DNA of 64,000 nt from Lactarius indigo (GCA_025766275.1 JAFKAC010000012.1:930001-994000), one strand, 5' to 3'; shown: positions 1 through 12,989, counted from the first letter of the stretch. Notes: a model not told the origin generated them from the sequence alone. Program-made: numbers and translations.

Positions 1-1264
1 GAACGCACGTTTCCCGTGGATCCACAAGAGTGAGCCGATAGACTTCCATTGTATGAAGGTACTGCCTTGAAAGAACCACACTGCTGTTCCCTCGTGTTGG
101 GCTCTTCGCGCAATGTTGTGATTTGTGGACGGATCCGAGGGAGAGAGCCAGGTCCGTAGAAGTTGCATTAACTGGTTCCCTGTGCGTGGGTTTAAGTGCG
201 AGAAATGAGCGACGGTGAGGTAAGGAGATCACGAACACTTGATTTCGTCTACGTTGATTGCCGCCTGCTGGATAACTAATGCTGCTTTCTTTGCCACCAC
301 GCTTGCCCGCTTGCTGCCTGATAGTATAAATGTTTTAAGGTATCAGTGGCCGCCTGGACACGCCTCGCTCACCATCAATGACTTCTTGGACCCTTTCGTC
401 CACGCTTTGCACTTTACCATCGACTACTTTTACTTCGTCACGGACGCTGTGCGTGATCCTCAGAACCTCTGCAAGTGCCATCCGAGACTCCTCTTGCGTC
501 AAGTTATCCAGTCTCTTGACCGCGTCCTCCAGATCAGTCCTTCCGGCCAATTTCTTCAGGAACTTTTCTACGTCTAGTTCAATAGAGGTTCGTAGACAAC
601 AATCAGAAACTCACTTGCTGATCCCCGCTTTAGCTCTTTCGTTGCAATCCCAAAGATCGTCAGCACTTCTACCATTATCTTTGTGATAATGTCTGTCATT
701 GCCGTAGTTGGTGTCACCTCTGTGTAAGTTTCGAGCCGTGTGAAAAAGTATCCCATGCGATCGAAGAGCTCTGCCAGGGTATCTTTACTCGCCGCTACGT
801 CCTTTGCCGCCTACAAGACTTCATCGTGAGAACAGCCCGCCAAAGAAATACATGGGGTACTTGCTAAAAGGAAGACACCGATGCCTGCAAAGATAACTTT
901 TGCAGGCGAAAATACCTACGAAATACAGATCAGAGGAATCTTGAGGATTGACATTGGCCAAAGCATTGAGACTTACGAGGCCGACACCCTCTCCAAGAGT
1001 GGCAGAAAACGCGTACAAGACATTCACAGTTGGGTTCAACCACTTCGTCAATCTCTCATCTCCGCTGCGAGCTCGGTCAAATTCCCGAACTTGATCTTGA
1101 AGTATAACAACGATGGCACTAGCTGAGTCGCACGATTGCAACTGAGAGGCAAGTGGATGTGCGAGAAGGTCGTTCTTGGTCTGCTTCTCGTAAGATTTCA
1201 AGGCAGCATTGAAAATGGCTTGGAAGCGCGAGGTGGCTGCAGCCGTGGACGGCGTCTGGGACAT
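1..1264 (-). CDS. STAND-type protein, Goodbye domain plus start of NACHT NTPase (partial, runs off left edge)
   Basis: This looks like a fungal STAND (NLR-like) signalling protein. The ATG is at 1264. Exon 1 encodes the typical N-terminal Goodbye domain pattern (FQAIFNAALKSYEKQTKNDL, then NVLYAFSATLGEGVGL). Exon 2 resumes with VFSPAKVIFAGIGVF, exon 3 with AAKDVAASKDTLAELFDRMG through ELKRGSA, and exon 4 with VEKFLKKLAGRTDLEDAVKR. Further down, LRTWLSPSDPSTNHNIA and WFFQGSTFIQWKSIGSLLWI lead into IHGK, the start of the NACHT P-loop. A donor (GTGCGT) at bases 8-3 interrupts the P-loop after GK, so the rest lies outside the window. One junction, near 185-215, does not keep frame by one base with any GT-AG pair I tried. 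The intron at 811-864 uses a GC donor. Proteins of this class are thought to act in heterokaryon incompatibility or innate-type sensing. Family assignment is firm; activity is not known. Confidence 0.8.
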
Positions 1265-1484
1265 GGAGAGAAGCGACGATTATGGAGGAATCGAGGGTAG
1301 CTTGCCTACAGGCGAGGGTGGGAACAAGGAAAGTGACACTAGGCAGATGGTGTACACAGCCTCAGGTCGAGCCTCCCAACAAGGGCTGCGGCGACCTCCG
1401 ATGCAGACACGAACGCGCGAGCCATAGACGCGCAGGACCCGCAAACGGGTTGTTTGGTCGCCCGGGCCGATCACCACCTAGTCC

Positions 1485-1765
1485 CGATCATGATTTCATT
1501 GCAATTTCTTCCGTGTCTTACACTATCGCGTCGCCTTGTATGTCTTGCAAGCTCTATATCCTATCTCTGTCTCCTGAGTTGCGTAATTCTCACGGATAAT
1601 TACTAGCGTGGGTCTAGTTGGGTAGGGAGTGCTGGGGGAGGCCTGGTTGACTTTGCAAAGCGGTGTCATGTCCTGTGAACACGACCGCGAGTGTTCTCAG
1701 GGAGAAAGAGGGTTGTTACTTTGAAGGCAGGAGGCAGGATTTTGCCGACCTATCATAGTACGTGA
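1485..1765 (+). pseudogene. Relic of small membrane-protein gene (copy of the gene at 18671-19186)
   Basis: This stretch aligns by eye to the 3' half of the intact gene at 18671-19186 and its downstream flank. Shared blocks include tgtatgtcttgcaag, gaacacgaccg, gaaggcag and tacgtgacc in the same order and with similar spacing. The reading frame is broken by many substitutions and indels, and no start is left. It is a decayed duplicate lying just upstream of the STAND gene, whose ATG is at 1264 on the other strand. Confidence 0.65.
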
Positions 1766-2795
1766 CCAGTACGGGCTATGGGAAAGGCCTATGTGATGTG
1801 TTTTATAGAATTTCATTGTCACCGGCTATTTTGTCCTTTCGACTTTTAAGATCGGATTTCCTTCCTCGGCACCACGCTTACCTGGTGCCGCCTCCACGGT
1901 GCTCTCCTGCCCTCGTAGGCTCAGGTTGTGTGCTCTACCGAGGACCTCTGTAACATCCCGTTGTTCCCACTAGCTGGTGCCATGCCTCGCGCTACAGGTT
2001 ACAGGCTCCGTAGAGGAGCTCGCGCGGGAGCGCTCCGTGAGAACCTTACCCGTACCCGCACCGCTCCCTGCAAGTGCCACCTACGTGCCACAAAGGCTCA
2101 CGGGCAGGCCCACTGGAACGCTCCTTACCCGTGCGACACCATAAGAGTTATATGACTGTACACAGAAGGATCTACTGCATCGAGAACCATGCATCTCACA
2201 CAATCGGATCAAGTCGAGTCGGCCGTTTCGTCCTCTTCTAAGTGCTCTCGCCGACGACTCTTCCGACAGCTTATCCCCATGTGTTATTTGCATTGTTGGG
2301 TTGCACGTTTCTGCTGACGGACGACCGACGTTGCGCCTTCGTATGTCGACTTTCAATTGCGCCCCGCTCTACAACAACCAAAAAGCGGCCAGCGACGAAG
2401 ATGACCTCAAAGGAATCCCGAAACATGCCGTGGCCTACACGACGGAGATCGGTGAGGATGAACGTAAGACGAACACCTAGGACGGGATTGAAGTAGCCAG
2501 ACGTTCTTTCTTAATTTCGCTCTGGGGTTAAACACAAATTTCAGTTCGCGCCTTACGTTTACGGTGAGATGATCCCCTCAACTCCAATAAACTCCGCATC
2601 GGATATCACTGCATTCGCTTCAAAAAAATTATCATTACATTGGTGCGCACGAACAACCAAATAGCGCCACCACCATCATCAGGAACGAACGCCAGGACGA
2701 CAATCCGATAAATAAATGTAGTTCTCCTGTGTCATTCGGTCGGATAGTGGGAATGCCATGTGCCGACACACCAGATCGTCATCGGGTACCCATGT
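1766..2795. other. Intergenic stretch, no supported gene
   Basis: Only short unrelated open frames are present. One ATG frame at 1981-2155 begins like ribosomal protein eL21 (MPRATGYR) but the resemblance stops after about eight residues. No tRNA, repeat or mobile element was recognised. Confidence 0.4.
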
Positions 2796-3925
2796 TCATG
2801 CACCATAGTGAACGAAGTTCACCCATCGCTCAAGTGAAATATTCTCCTTCCTCCGCAACTCCTGCCCGGCATCCCGGAGTGCCTCGGCCAACCTCTCGTA
2901 ATATGGTATACCTTCCTTCTTTTCAGAGAACATTGATTTGTAGAAGTGCTCCGCAAGGTCTGGTCTGTCCATACCAGTCATTGCCTACATCGTCCCGACG
3001 ACGCTCCGGAATCCACAATATTGTATTGCCGCCACAAGGTGTAGTCCCTCGTCCTGCTGTGCCTTCATCAGTCAAGCTCTGCTGCGTGAGGTGCCGCGAG
3101 AAATGCGAATTCGGCAGATGGGAATTTTGACTGGGTAATCTCAAGGAGGGTGAGGCGATCGTTCCCGTGAAGCTTAATAAGCGTCAAATGGCTTGGCCTT
3201 CTCGAGCGTACTATGGCATGCGAAGTGAACAAGTCGGTGACTTCTGAGTCCGTCAACCACCGCAGAGCTCGTCGCGTTCTCTGAGATAAGGCTCGTCACC
3301 AGCACCGGTAGGGCCTGTACTACTTTGATCTCTGCTTGTGTGTCTGGAAGGGTTGCATCCGGCTGTGCGACAAGAAGCATTGAGGGATTCTCGGAGGAGA
3401 GTGAATCGCGACTGCGAGATTCGATGAGTGCAGAGAGGTTCGGAGTGTAGGAGCAGATGTACAGGTCCGAGATATATTGCTTGACGTTGACACCGTCCTT
3501 CGATGGAATAGGACCCATGGCGTGAAGAGGAAGGGAACAAAAAACGGATGTGGGACACCACCAGATTCGCGGTTACTCTGGGATGCCAAGCTCCCGCAGT
3601 CTCTGGATGACTGTTTTGCCGACGAGCTGATACAGCTCCGATAGCACAGTGCCTAGCGTGAGCTCGTATTCATTCGAATTGAGTCCACAATTGTTTCGCG
3701 CGTCCAACAATCGATCCTTTAACCTACGTGTACGATAGAAGAAATCTTCAGGAGTTGGAATAACTGAAGGAGGCGCATCATCGAGGAGAATCAGGATGTC
3801 GGAGCGCCATTCGCAATGGTTCATAGTGATTACGGGGCCACGCGAAGCCGCAGAGCGAAGAGTCGCAAATGATGCTCAGACTCCGGAAGTGCTTGTATTT
3901 TCGCAATGAGCGCATTGCGCTCCGG
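2796..3925 (-). pseudogene. CHAT-domain protein C-terminal relic
   Basis: This is a decayed copy of the C-terminal third of the CHAT gene at 14462-17724. Four separate blocks match the intact protein in order: MNHCEWRSDILILLDDAPPS (3824 downward), VKQYISDLYICSYTPNLSAL with LVHFACHSTLEKAKPFDAY, LHGNDRLTLLEITQSKFPSA, and EHFYKSMFSEKKEGIPYYER to the C-terminal WVNFVHYGA. The blocks lie in different frames and are separated by stops and deletions. Homology begins near 3925, so the N-terminal TPR-like part is absent. The caspase-like histidine (ACHSTL) remains, but the catalytic cysteine codon is replaced by proline (AAPHAAEL against AACHTAEL). No product is expected. Confidence 0.85.
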
Positions 3926-4496
3926 GGCCAGGGTCATCTAGCACTATGACACCGTGACTGAAGTTGTCATCCCATGAGGCCTTGAGGACTCGGTGCGCCA
4001 AATCAGATCGTGTATTTGGTTTTATTTTGTCCTATAGCTTGGCCGGGCCGTCGTCAAGATCTCTGCCCTCCTCCAAGTCTCTGCATCCGGCATGCACGAC
4101 TAGAAAGGAGAAAGAACCCTCAGATGTTGTGAAAGTGATGAGTCAGTGGGGCCCTGTGACTCGAGACCTACGCAAAATACTGTATATTCCAGGTATTGCG
4201 AGATATTGTTTGATATGATAGTATTGTATGGCTAGGACGACGTGCGAGCGCATAGTCTCGTATTAACCCCGTACATTCGACACAGAAAGGTTGGAGACGT
4301 TCGCCATTTTACAGAGTTGTGCATTTCGGGCTGGTAAATGTTTCTGTCAGTGCCATCAAAACGGCCGCAAAACTTCGAGTATGCGGCGACGCGTCTCAGT
4401 CATGTCCCACTCTGAACTGATGCGCGCACGTAAGGTCAATCAGCTACTTTCCGCGTGCTCTATGTACACCGTTTGATATGTCCCCTCTTTCTTTCG
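3926..4496. other. Intergenic stretch
   Basis: This holds the 3' flank of the ABC transporter and the upstream edge of the CHAT relic. I see no coding region, RNA gene or repeat in it. Confidence 0.4.
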
Positions 4497-7400
4497 TTAT
4501 GGTGCCATCATCCTCGTGTTCCCTCCGCGTTTTGTCTCGGCGGCCTTAGAAGCCATTGTGTAGAGCAAGTCTCTGTCCCCACTCTCATCGACCATTGAGC
4601 GAAACTTGCCATCCTCGATTTTCAGGAGCTCGCTGGGTTTGTCAAATTCGACCTTTTTTTTCTGCGTGATGAGCTGCCTCGCGATAGGTAAGGGAAAACG
4701 TACAAGTCGACCTGCATCCAATACTATCTAATTTTTTTTCTCAATCTTATTTACGGTCTGCGGAGAGGAAGGATGACGTACAACTTTATCTGCGTCAATT
4801 ATAGTTTGTAGACGATGCGCGACTGTGATCACAGTCACGTCCCCTTTTAGCTCGCTCCGGAGATATGTCTGTATGATCGCATCGGTCTTGTAATCTGCGT
4901 CGCGCACGCGTCAGCTCAACATCCTAGCTAACCGAAAACATAGAGACGCTTTTACCAACAGCAGACGTCGCTGCAAACGAAAGTGGATCAAGCCAGGTCA
5001 GAAGAAGACAGGAGAGTAGACGCACCTTCGTCGAGAATGAGCAGCTTGTTCTCACGTACGAGTGCGCGCGCGAGGGCCAGGATCTGCCGCTGGCCCATAG
5101 AGAGGTTGCTCCCGCCACTCGCGATCTGGCTGTCGAGCGTGAGACGGCTCTCCTCGTCGCTCTGAAGGGAGAAGAGCCCCGACGCGCGCAGCGCCCCGTT
5201 CAGCGTCGCATCGTCGTACTGCGAGAACGGGTCGAGACACTCTCGCAGAGAGCCGCTCAGCAGTTCAGGCTGGGTGAAGAAAGTCGGTTGTTTTAGCGGG
5301 AGAACATGGAGGCGGGGATTGGTGGCTATTCTTACGGTTTGGGGTATGATAGTGATATTCGAGCGGAGCACGTCTAGGTTGATCGAGTTCATGAGTATTC
5401 CATCATAGTATACGCTACCCTCGGTGGGTATGCAGCGGAGAAGAGACAACGTTAGAGAGCTCTGCCAGAGGTTTAGCCGACCCCCCTTGAAGAAAAGACC
5501 AAGCTAAAGACAGATACCTTTCCACTTCCCGTGCGACCGACTGTTCTGCCAGTCAAGAGTCACCTCCTAAAGTACGACTATGGGCACTTACCGACGCCCA
5601 CACGTTCGCCGGACTTGATATGGAAGGTTATGTCATGAAGTACCTTCGGTCCGTCCTAGTTATAAGAGGCGAGACTTAGTTGTGCCAGACATCCATACAG
5701 AGGATCGTCACGTCACGTACAAGAGAATAACGTGCAGAAAGCTTCTCGACCCTGAGATCGCCGCTTGCTGGCCAGTAGGCCGGAGGGATGCCCTGCTTGG
5801 TCGGCTTCGGCTCTTGCTCAATGTTAATGTACGAGTGCATACGCTCCAAGCTGTAAGTGACGTCTATGAGCACCCCCTCACACACCTATTCCAATAAAGT
5901 ATTCTCTCCACCTGTTACCTGTGAGAGTCACCAGAGATGCAGAAAACGAGTAATGCAAGGTGGAGTGTCCTCACCAAGGACCCCAAATTTGTTGAAGACG
6001 CGCACCCATACGAGGATCATTCCACTAAGGCCAACTGGGGTTGCCAATCAGCAATCGTGAGTCATCGTCAAAAACTCCAACAAAAATATAGCAGCGTAAC
6101 GAACTAGCCATGGTGAGCGAGAAACCTGTGTCCAAGGAGGGGGATAGTTCGTGTGGGACGTATATCATGTAAGCCGCTAGGCCTGCAGCGAATAGTCCGC
6201 CCAGAAACTCGATCCGCAAGCTGATCCATCTGCAGCGTGATCAAAAAATATCAGATCCTCATTATTCACTAGACTCGGCTCATGACCCGACTTGCCTGTT
6301 CATGACGTAGAATGCTCGGCCGGCCCTCGAGTATCTATCGATCCGCCTGTACGACTCTTTGCGGAATGCGAGCTGTGCGCCATACGCGCGGATGGACGCT
6401 TGAAAGAGGCCATGTCCACATCAATCTCGCGTCATCACCAAAGACGGACATACGGAGTCCGGCGACAGCCGCGCCAAAGTGGCCCAGTACCGGTGCCTTG
6501 GCGTTGCTCATCTCGCGCTTGATTGCGATCTGCGCCTTCATGTAGACCTGGCCGAACCATGCACCGAGCACGGCTATGGCGACTCCGGGTACAACGAACA
6601 CTGGCGTGAGGAACACCACAGTTGCGAATTTGATTAAAATATTGATCGTGATTTCGATCAATCCGTTAAATGTCCTAGAGATGGGGTCGTCCACTTGGGG
6701 AGAGCCGTCGTGAGATCTGTGATTCCACCTTGAGAAGCGCAAGTACGTACATGCATGGATGTCCTGCGTGACGCGAGCGATGACCCTGGATGTTGGTGTC
6801 GTGTCCAGCCACCTAAAAAGCAGAAGATATTATTTATCGAGGTCAGTGCTGGGACATTTTCGGGTGCACCTCAGGGTCGTTCCCAAGACAGAGTCGATCA
6901 GTTTCTGGTGGATCGACTTCGATGCTCTCAAAGTGCCAAACGTGTACACACCCGACCCGGCCGTGTAGCCGAACATTGCCACGAGTAAGATAAGGCCGTA
7001 AACTGTGAGATAGCTAGCAAAGAAAGGACAGATCAGCAGGGTAATAAAGCTCAACTGGGCGGTGAGTTCTATATACATACAAGACGATGCTGACTTGTTC
7101 TGGTGGGTAGACCTCGTACTGTTCGGCCCAGTAGCCCATGAACCACGTCTGCACGGCCAACAGGGCATTGAAGAGCAACAAGCCGCCGATAAACAGAAAC
7201 CAGAACAAGAATACGTGCGTTCCTCCCAATCATGAATAAACAGATTGACTTCGTTTTTTTTTAGCGGGATACGCCAATGAACTTCACGGATAGAATCGCG
7301 GAAAGAATGGTATGGCGCACTTACGTGCATCCCAGCCTACGTGTCCGTAAGCGCTCTCCTCCGCTAGGATCAACTTCCCGTCCACCCGAGCCGTCGTCTT

Positions 7401-10400
7401 ATCAGGTTCCTCCAAGTCAGTCTTCTTCCGATCCTTGATGGCGTGGGAGCTCTCCGCAAGTTCTTTCGCAAATGTCTTGTCCTTCGTGAATGCGTCCGAG
7501 ACCGAGCCATGGTTAGTGATCCGGCCTTCCAGGCCGAGTGAGACGACATAGTCCGCGATGGGGTAGGCAATTGCAACATTGTGCGTCTTCGGTACATTTG
7601 AATGACGAAAGGTTGTCAGAAGGCGAGAGTGAATCACTTACGACGAGGAGGACTGTTCTTCCGTGGATCAAGTCGCCTTTAAAGCACTTCTCTACAACCC
7701 AGCGTACGGTGTGAACGTCAAGAGCAGCTAGAACCTTTAAGAGAACAGGTGTCAATACTCGGCGCCAAGAGACGCAGGAAAAACACTCACATCGTCTAAG
7801 ATGATAATTTCAGCTAATGAGTAAACTGCTCGGGCAAGGGTGACGCGGGCTTTCTGACCCCCGCTACGAGAAGATCGTGTCAGTAAAGGGCGTTTCAGGT
7901 TATAATTATCGGCTCATAAAGCTACCTCAGCGTTAAACCTCTCTCCCCGACCTCGGTCTTATCCCCGGAATCGAACAAGGTAAGGTCACGTTGCAAACCG
8001 CACTGGTAAATTACTTAAAACGAGGCGACACGTCGAGGGTCAGTCCGAAGAGACGAGTGGGAACGACACTACCTTTATTGTATCTCTCCTCGTCGTATGG
8101 AGTGCCGAACAATATATTATCCTGTTCTTCGTTTAGCACCAAAGAGCGCGAGTGTGAGAACGCTGGTAGGCGTCACCCTGATAGTTTCGTTCTGTACCCA
8201 CGACTCCTGCGCCACGTAACTGACGCCACCCTCCCTCGGAAGATGGTACCATGAGACCGGGCTCATCGGGACGAAATGCATCTCTCCGAGCAGCGCCATC
8301 AGCAATGACGTCTTTCCAGAACCGGTTGGCCCTATGATGAGGTTGAAGCACCCCCGCTTGAAAAACAGTTCATCATGCACGCGGAGGGTGAACCGACGCC
8401 GGGATGGTGTGAGCGCGCCGTCAGCCGCATCGTCATTTGACCAGGTGAAGCTAGCATTCTTGAACCCGATCACGCCTTGGTCGAAGTGAGGCGCATCGGC
8501 CTGCCTTACGTGCTGGGAATCCTCTGCATCCGCAAACTCATCTAGCAACTCGGTCTACCAAAGGTGCTACATGTCAAGCAGTGACATGAATTCAGGGTTC
8601 GCTCACATCACACAAGAAATCGTTAACACGGTCGAGAGAGATCTTCGCCTGAGTGAACATGGGGACCATCCAGAAGATGTTGCGAAGCTGGTTGCGTATG
8701 AGCTCGAAAACTGGCGAGATGACTCCAATTACCATAAACACTGTGAGTGAAGGGATTTGGACTGACCGGCCATAGACGAAAAGACGGCTGATGCTACAGA
8801 AAAATTTGGATATGCCGCTTCTGAAATGAAAAAGAACTCACGTGTGAGTACGCGCTTCATAATCGCCGTCTGCAACCAGGTCAGATTTGGTATCAGTTCG
8901 GTCGAGTCAGTCGTACGCACGTAAGTGGCGAATGTGACGATCATCTTCTCGGAGAGTTGGTCAAACAAAATCGGAAGGGGACGAAAGATAAGTCGACGCA
9001 CGGTGATGACAGGTATGACATAGCTATACAACCACGTTAGAGAGACTAGGAAAATGACCACAAGCACCTACTTGATGCTTCCATTGACCAAGTTTAAAAT
9101 CTGGCGTATCTTGACGTACCGCAGCTCCTGCTCTCTCTTCTCGGCTAGCCTCGCGGAGATCTTGGGCTCCCAACCGAACATCTTGATCATGCGCAAAATG
9201 GCCATAGCTATAGGAGAGGCCCGTCAGAACCAACACGGTGCACACTCGCGTCTGCCGCCTCACTCTCGGTGGCAGTCTGCACACGCGCATCCGTCTAACC
9301 ATCAGGTCAGTCAACCCCGACATCAAGATATTAGTAAGTCAAAACGCTCGCCCGTTTCATGGTCTCCTTCTGGACCTTCTGTATTTTTCTAGCGATGATC
9401 CCGGGAAAGGGAAAGAGGACGACCATCGCCACTGTCCCGACAAAAGCGCTCCAGCCAAGTATGCTGTACAAGAACCAGACGCATAGAATGACCTGCAGCG
9501 GGAGATACAAAACTAAGGGCAATATCCATCAACCAAAACGAGTGTGCGGGGGGAGCCAAATGGCGACGGAACCGAGCATTAAGATATCTTTTCCATTGAC
9601 GAGATTGTCCAGATCGCTCGTCACAAGGTTGTTCATCTTTCCCACTAAAACCTTTGAACTGTCCTCGCCGCTGTCGAACTCAGGAACATCCCCTTCTTCC
9701 TTGGTTGTGATACTCGATGCTGTGGTCATCGACGGTTCACCCTGAGTCATTTCAGTGTTCCCACCCGCGTTCTCAGAGACAAGACTAATCTCGGCAGATG
9801 AGCCGTTGTCAGGCGTCGTGGCATCGTTACGAGCCCCAGTAGTCAGCGCCGGAGTGATCATTGGTAAAGACGGGTCGGAAGTCTCCGCCTTCATGCGTAT
9901 GCGTAGGCCGTGCTCAAAAACGAGTTGTGTGATGATGGCCGAGATGCGCACTAAATTGCTCGTCTGAAGAGAAGGGAAAAGTCAATCATTTAAGGGATGC
10001 GGCGTGGTAACTTCGCCTATCACTAACCGCAATGAAAGCGTACCACTGGAAGGCGACGGCGCCAAGCGCGGGACCTAAGAAAAGATATGCAACCCAAACC
10101 CATGGACGGACAACAGCACCCTCCCCACGGGTTTCGAGGTAGCTATGAGTGACACACTAAGCATATCGGTGGAGCACATTAACAAGGCGTACCGCAAGAG
10201 CTGATTCATTCCAACAGGAGCCATAAGGGTCAAAAGGACCTCAACGACAGTGAGAAACGCAAGAAAGACATATTCACGACCTGAATGGCTGTAGGACGTG
10301 ACATCTGACTGACTCAAGGAACGTACCGAAAACGGCCACGAACCCCCAGAAGATGTGCCTCCTGGGACTTCCAGAAAAGGTGTCTAGGTGCTAGCGGAGC

Positions 10401-11494
10401 GCGTTAGAAAAAATGTTGGGCTGGAGAATGAGGTGGACCTACTTTGAAACTCTTTTTCACGAGATTCTCTGTGTAGTCATAGTCTGCAAGTGGAGGTAGC
10501 ATTTCTTGTGACAGGTGTGGAACACGATTCGCCAAGAAAACGATAGGATCAATGAAGGTGTATGTCATCATAGATAGAAGCGGCGCAGTCTGTTCAGGAT
10601 TGAGGGTCTGCTGGGGGTCCTGCGGCCACAGTCAGGGAGTGGAAGGATGATATAGCAAAGGAGTCTCGCCCTGGGATTAATCGGGACATACTGGCGCGGG
10701 ATGACCAAGGGGATCACAACCGCCGCGAAGGCCAGGACGCCAAGCTTGAGCCATAGCAAGACGCCCTCGCGTTCATCCGCTGGCGACAATGTGAAGGTAA
10801 GCAACGGCCAGATGTCACGGTATGCGTAGACGAAGAAGGTAACAAGCAACAGTAAGGAAAGATGTAACGATGAAACCGAGGCGCTCTCTCTCTGAGCTAT
10901 AATAGTGAACAATGCCAATAATGACGCATAAAACTGTGCCAAGTTACGACTCGGAGTAAGAAAAAAGGTGAATGGGACCCTGATGGCTAAGATGACGCAC
11001 GTAGGTTAGACATAGCGTGAGATCACGGGACACGATCACTTCGGGTGATGAAGGGCGTTGTGCTTCCCCCTGAAGGAAGCTTAATACCGACAGGCCGAGG
11101 AGGATGAGAACGAGGATGAGGCGTGCGATTTGGAAAAGGAAGACGGTTGGTCCCCCTGATTGTTTGACATGGTCCTTGACGGCCAAGACGAAACCCGCCC
11201 GAGTGCTGCGACTTATCAGTGTTGGATTCGCTGGTGGGAGCCGGGGTGATGACATCTTCTTCAGGTCCGAAAGTACGTGGGCTAAGCCTCAGAGCTGGGA
11301 AGACTGAGAAGGTGACCAGAGTAAAGATGGAAACAAGGGCGAAGTATGACGGGACGAGTAGAGGGTGAGCCCACAGACTGAGACAACCCCGACGGGAGAT
11401 AGTATGTTGAGTGGGAAGTGAGCACGGGACGCGACTCTGTCACTTACTACTCTTGCGCGAACGTGTCGACATCGGAGTCGAGGGTCGGGTTCAT
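4497..11494 (-). CDS. ABCC-type (MRP/Yor1-like) ABC transporter
   Basis: This is a full ABC exporter of roughly 1,400 residues built from more than twenty short exons. The start is the ATG at 11494 (MNPTLDSDVDTFAQEY). Its first exon ends phase 2 and joins LWAHPLLVPSYFAL, and a 46-nt intron then joins SPPNPTLISRSTRAG. The first membrane domain (10,900-8,700) contains LVRISAIITQLVFEHGLRIR and GKMNNLVTSDLDN, typical of fungal ABCC proteins. NBD1 (about 8500-7530) has Walker A GPTGSGKTS, Q-loop VSYVAQESWVQNETI, signature LSGGQKARVTLARAV, Walker B IIILDD and H-loop THNVAIA. The second membrane domain covers about 7230-6100. NBD2 (about 5800-4560) has Walker A GRTGSGKSS, signature LSMGQRQILALARAL, Walker B LLILDEATSAV and H-loop TVAHR. 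All core motifs are kept, so it should be functional, exporting organic anions, conjugates or toxins. The substrate cannot be told. The intron at 6230-6295 is GC-AG. Confidence 0.88.
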
Positions 11495-12289
11495 AGTAAT
11501 GTTAGGACTACCTCCGAGGTTTCGTCCTCTAGTGAGAGTGCTGCCACTGGCAGTGATAGTAATATACGGTCGCGTGGATCGTCACTGTACACTAGCACGC
11601 CAAATCACTTCCAAGCGTATAACGAATCGATCTCACCGTTGACACGTTGACAACTGGTGGGAGTCTTGGCCTGAGAAAGCCGAAAGCGGGATTTAAAAAT
11701 TTAAAAAAGAAGCTGAAAGCGGGTATGGTATTCGGGCCGACAGCTCAGAGCTCAATGTGTTCAGGCTCGACGCTTGACGTTCAACGTTCAACTTCGACTA
11801 TTGTACTGCCACTGCAGCCGCGATCACTGGGTTCACTAGATCACTATCGATCACTTTGACTTCCCTCATACGAACACGAAGATCTGCTTTGGAAAACACT
11901 TATCACTGAGCGGAATCTTGATGACAGGAACGCATCCTCGATGACTGGGAATTGGGATATTCTTGGCTGGAATGATGGGCTTGGCAATAGCTTGGCCTTG
12001 TTTGCGCTCAATCGTACGGCGTTCCCAGTCAATGCATTAGCCCATCGAAGGAGAGGTCGATAAGCCGGTAACGTGGTAAGCAGTACTGCTAGCTGTAAGA
12101 AATCTGTGAGACTGCACTCTTTCTCGAAAAGCGGACTTGAGATTGAGCGCTTGAGCTTTTAATGAGAACGTTGCATTTGTATGACCTGAGTCCGCACGAT
12201 TTGCCAACCCTGGGAAAGCCTGAAGCTGTTCCCCGTTCAAGAATACCCGCAATGTGCACCTCCCAATAACCCTGACTCTGAATTATTTC
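11495..12289. other. Intergenic stretch upstream of ABC transporter
   Basis: This is the probable promoter region of the ABC transporter. It contains a purine-rich stretch near 11690-11720 and short direct repeats of gacgttcaacgttcaac type near 11775. No coding sequence could be supported. Confidence 0.35.
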
Positions 12290-12690
12290 CGTAGCTCTTT
12301 GAGGTTGTCCGGTCTCAACTCCAATTCACTGAATTTGCACCCCTCGTAGTCTCTCACACTGCGCACCTTGTCGCGACGATGCCATATTGCGATTTCTGGA
12401 GCTTCGTCGGCGATGGTTGGTGTAAACGGACCAGACCTTACGAAGCACTTCTACAAATCGATGCTCTCTGAACCGAAGAAAGGCGTACCGTATTAGAGGA
12501 GATCGGCCGAGGTACTTCGGGATGCCCTGCAGAAGTTGCGGAGAGGGAGAGGAATTCTCGATCAAGTGATAGACGAACTTCATGCTATGATCGGATGCCT
12601 CCGATTGTATGTACGTAGTCTGGCGCGTCTGTCTGCACATGGCGTTTCCACTAACCGTATAATACAGGAGGATTACAATTGGTCGTAGAA
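12290..12690 (+). pseudogene. CHAT-domain protein C-terminal relic (second copy)
   Basis: This is a short decayed copy of the end of the CHAT gene, on the + strand. It matches the intact gene around 17,380-17,830, including gaagcacttctacaa, aggcgtaccgtatt and the region after the stop codon (tagtctggcgc). The translated trace reads LTKHFYKSM, then KGVPY followed by a stop. At the position of the catalytic Cys block the sequence reads ctcgtagtctctcac, which introduces TAG. It stands only a few hundred bases from a Goodbye relic. Confidence 0.7.
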
Positions 12691-12989
12691 ATGGCGATCG
12701 TTTTGAAGCCGATGGGAGTGCCGTCAAGTAGCACCGGAGTCGAGCACTTACGTACAGTCAAGCGTGAAATCGTTGTGGAGTATATTGACTTCAGCGTCGG
12801 CGCTGGTGCATAGCGCGTGCGAGTAGTACGTTAGAGCATCCACTGCGAGAAACGGTGAGATCAAGAGATTCGGACACTTCTGTCGTCTACGCCATAAGCT
12901 ATCTGTTGGATAATTATTTTGCTTCTATCGCCATCACTCTTTTCCCACTGTCGTCCAAGAGTCCCAAGTTTGAGAACGGTATCAGTAGC

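Noticed and set aside
1981..2155. Open frame beginning MPRATGYR, like ribosomal protein eL21
   Set aside because: Similarity ends after about eight residues, and the following eL21 motifs (STY, GDIVDI) are absent in all frames.
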